Shown here: piece after piece, positions 62,998 to 64,000 of the stretch
Layout: the number at the start of each line of letters is the position of its first letter
Numbering within the stretch: position 1 is the stretch's first letter
Origin: LMUY01 sp964235495
GTDB taxonomy: Bacteria > Pseudomonadota > Alphaproteobacteria > Acetobacterales > Acetobacteraceae
Assembly (NCBI GenBank): GCA_964235495.1
Contig: CAXSAX010000012.1
Span: 32,131 to 96,130 of the forward strand
DNA length: 64,000 nt
Direction of reading: 5' to 3'
Notes under the pieces: generated by a model
Told to the model about the DNA's origin: nothing
The model's input: the letters and a program-made list of their open reading frames with translations, nothing else
Databases searched by the model: none
Program-made: the position numbers and the translations under genes

Positions 62998-63634
62998 AGA
63001 AGACGTAGCTGCCGAAGATCATCATGAAGATCACCAGAAACACCGCGCTGCCGACCCAGAAGATGCGCGGGTAGCCGTAAGGCTCCTTCGGGATCATCGC
63101 CAGCATGTTGACCAGCGCCGGCGCCTGCGGACCCGGCGGCTGCGTCAGCAGGCCCACGCCGCCGGCCAGCAGCCCGTCCGCCGCCACCTCCGACGGGCCA
63201 GCCACCTGGTCGCTGAACCGGTCGAAGAACTGGTCCGCCATTTGCCTGGCCGTGGCGTCGATCAGCTGCGCGTCGAGCTGGGCGATCTGGCCGCCGCCCT
63301 GCGCCTTGACCTCGTATTGCAGCAGGGTGAACGCGCCGTCGTCGTGCAGCTGCACGGTGGCGTCGCCGTTGGCGAAGCCAGCGACGCCGCCCTGGCCCTC
63401 GCCGGCGATGCGGCAGGAGTTGGGCGGGTCGAGGTCGAGCAGCTGCACCTTGCCGGTGAACTGCGCCGCGATCGGTCCGATCTTCACCGCCGCCGTGGCG
63501 CGCATGTCGGTGTCCGACGTGCGCTCGAGCGTCTTGCAGCCGGGAATGGCTGTGCGCAGCACCGCCGGGTCGTTCAGCGCATCCCAAACGCGTTGCCGTG
63601 GCGCGGGTATGCGCCGCTCGCCGGTCATATCCAT
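62996..63634 (-). CDS. coxG: CO dehydrogenase subunit G (CoxG) family protein
   Basis: A 212-residue SRPBCC-fold protein. It begins MDMTGERRIPAPRQRVWDAL and carries the family's IPGCKTLERTSDTDM, KIGPIAAQFTGKV and GEGQGGVAGFANGDA. A C-terminal transmembrane helix at about residues 190-211 anchors it to the inner membrane. CoxG helps recruit or stabilise molybdenum CO dehydrogenase at the membrane, and homologues accompany other xanthine-oxidase-family enzymes. No coxMSL genes are in the window. The start is the ATG complementary to 63632-63634; its 3' end abuts the moxR remnant. Confidence 0.88.
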   Translation of the reverse strand: MDMTGERRIPAPRQRVWDALNDPAVLRTAIPGCKTLERTSDTDMRATAAVKIGPIAAQFTGKVQLLDLDPPNSCRIAGEGQGGVAGFANGDATVQLHDDGAFTLLQYEVKAQGGGQIAQLDAQLIDATARQMADQFFDRFSDQVAGPSEVAADGLLAGGVGLLTQPPGPQAPALVNMLAMIPKEPYGYPRIFWVGSAVFLVIFMMIFGSYVF

Positions 63635-63903
63635 CGGTCGTGTCTCTCCATGATCTTGCAATCTCCCGCAATGCCACCCGGCGTGCAACCGAAAGGGCGA
63701 TTTTCGCTTGGGAGGGGATTGCGGCGATTCCCGCCATGACCGTCGCAGGTCAGCACCCCGGATACAGCCACAAGGCCCGTCACGCCCAGTTGCAGGTGCC
63801 CCAGGGTCTGCACGCGGCCTGAAAATCGTAAAAAGCGCGCCATTCGCGTTAGTTTGGCAAACAAAAGCTTGCGCCCGGATGCAGTTCGTCGTTTGTTCTG
63901 TCC
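63635..63903. other. Divergent intergenic region between coxG and the edge gene
   Basis: There is no convincing gene. The part from 63823 to 63870 is AT-richer than its surroundings and contains GTTTGGCAAAC (63852-63862), an 11-bp palindrome that could be an operator. Promoters of both divergent genes should lie here. Confidence 0.45.
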
Positions 63904-64000
63904 GTGACCAGCCCACATCCCATCCCCGAGCCGGCCCCCGAGCCAGCCGACGCCGCAGCACCCTGCGACAGCCAGGCCGCGCTGGACGCCCAGCGCCGCG
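63904..64000 (+). CDS. N-terminal fragment of an unidentified gene (cut by window edge)
   Basis: A GTG at 63904 opens a frame that stays open to the window end (32 codons): a Pro/Glu/Ala-rich start (TSPHPIPEPAPEPADAAAP) followed by CDSQAALDAQRR. Low-complexity starts of this kind are common before folded domains, so family assignment is impossible. The upstream palindrome suggests a regulated gene. Start and reality are uncertain. Confidence 0.35.
   Translation, partial: MTSPHPIPEPAPEPADAAAPCDSQAALDAQRR

Overview
The window is about 64 kb of a high-GC alphaproteobacterial chromosome. Gene order, ribosomal protein sequences, a phosphoketolase/acetate kinase pair, ATP12 and CoxG homologues and an orphan PEP-CTERM protein together suggest Rhodospirillales, most likely Acetobacteraceae. 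The family-level placement is an inference from protein content. There is no rRNA gene here to test it.

Left arm (1-14.6 kb) is accessory metabolism. It holds the end of a UDP-galactopyranose mutase-like gene, a DUF421 membrane protein with its one-pass partner and an MFS permease, tRNA-Val(CAC), and an EAL phosphodiesterase. These are followed by a ring-cleaving-dioxygenase-like VOC protein, an HpaI-type aldolase, a tiny secreted His-rich peptide, and an EEP-family protein that runs tail-to-tail into a cardiolipin synthase. A minus-strand set (SDR, IlvD/Edd sugar-acid dehydratase, CtBP-like 2-hydroxyacid dehydrogenase), with a divergent ThDP enzyme, looks like a sugar-acid catabolic module.

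The core (14.8-46.2 kb) is the transcription/translation supercluster: rplK-rplA-rplJ-rplL-rpoB-rpoC, then str, S10, spc and alpha operons (rpsL to rplQ) including secY and adk. Three things depart from the usual order. secE-nusG is not in front of rplK. fusA is missing between rpsG and tuf. An oppositely oriented ackA-xfp pair sits between rpoC and rpsL. Regulatory sequence is visible: a TTG-started rplJ behind a 267-base leader, three tandem perfect hairpins between rpoB and rpoC, a terminator after rpoC, a TTGACT-17-TACAAG promoter before rpsL, and a TTGACT-16-TATAAA promoter at the adk stop.

The right arm (46.2-64 kb) continues with a tightly coupled run: secreted unknown protein, rarA, rluC, an AsmA-like protein, ATP12 and acylphosphatase. 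Next come a Pro/Tyr-rich secreted protein, a NiCoT nickel/cobalt permease, a DUF2945 protein, lipB, tRNA-Leu(GAG), maeB, galU, a phosphomannomutase/phosphoglucomutase, pyrF, and a zinc alcohol dehydrogenase. The arm ends with a PEP-CTERM protein preceded by a sigma-54-like site, a frameshifted MoxR ATPase remnant, coxG, and the start of one unidentified gene.

I found no CRISPR array, insertion sequence or prophage. Nothing in the window is clearly an undescribed defence or mobile system. The most unusual items are the coxG/moxR remnant, the putative sigma-54-controlled orphan PEP-CTERM gene, the rpoB-rpoC hairpin array, and the small secreted peptide. All positions and motif calls come from reading the sequence; no database search was run.
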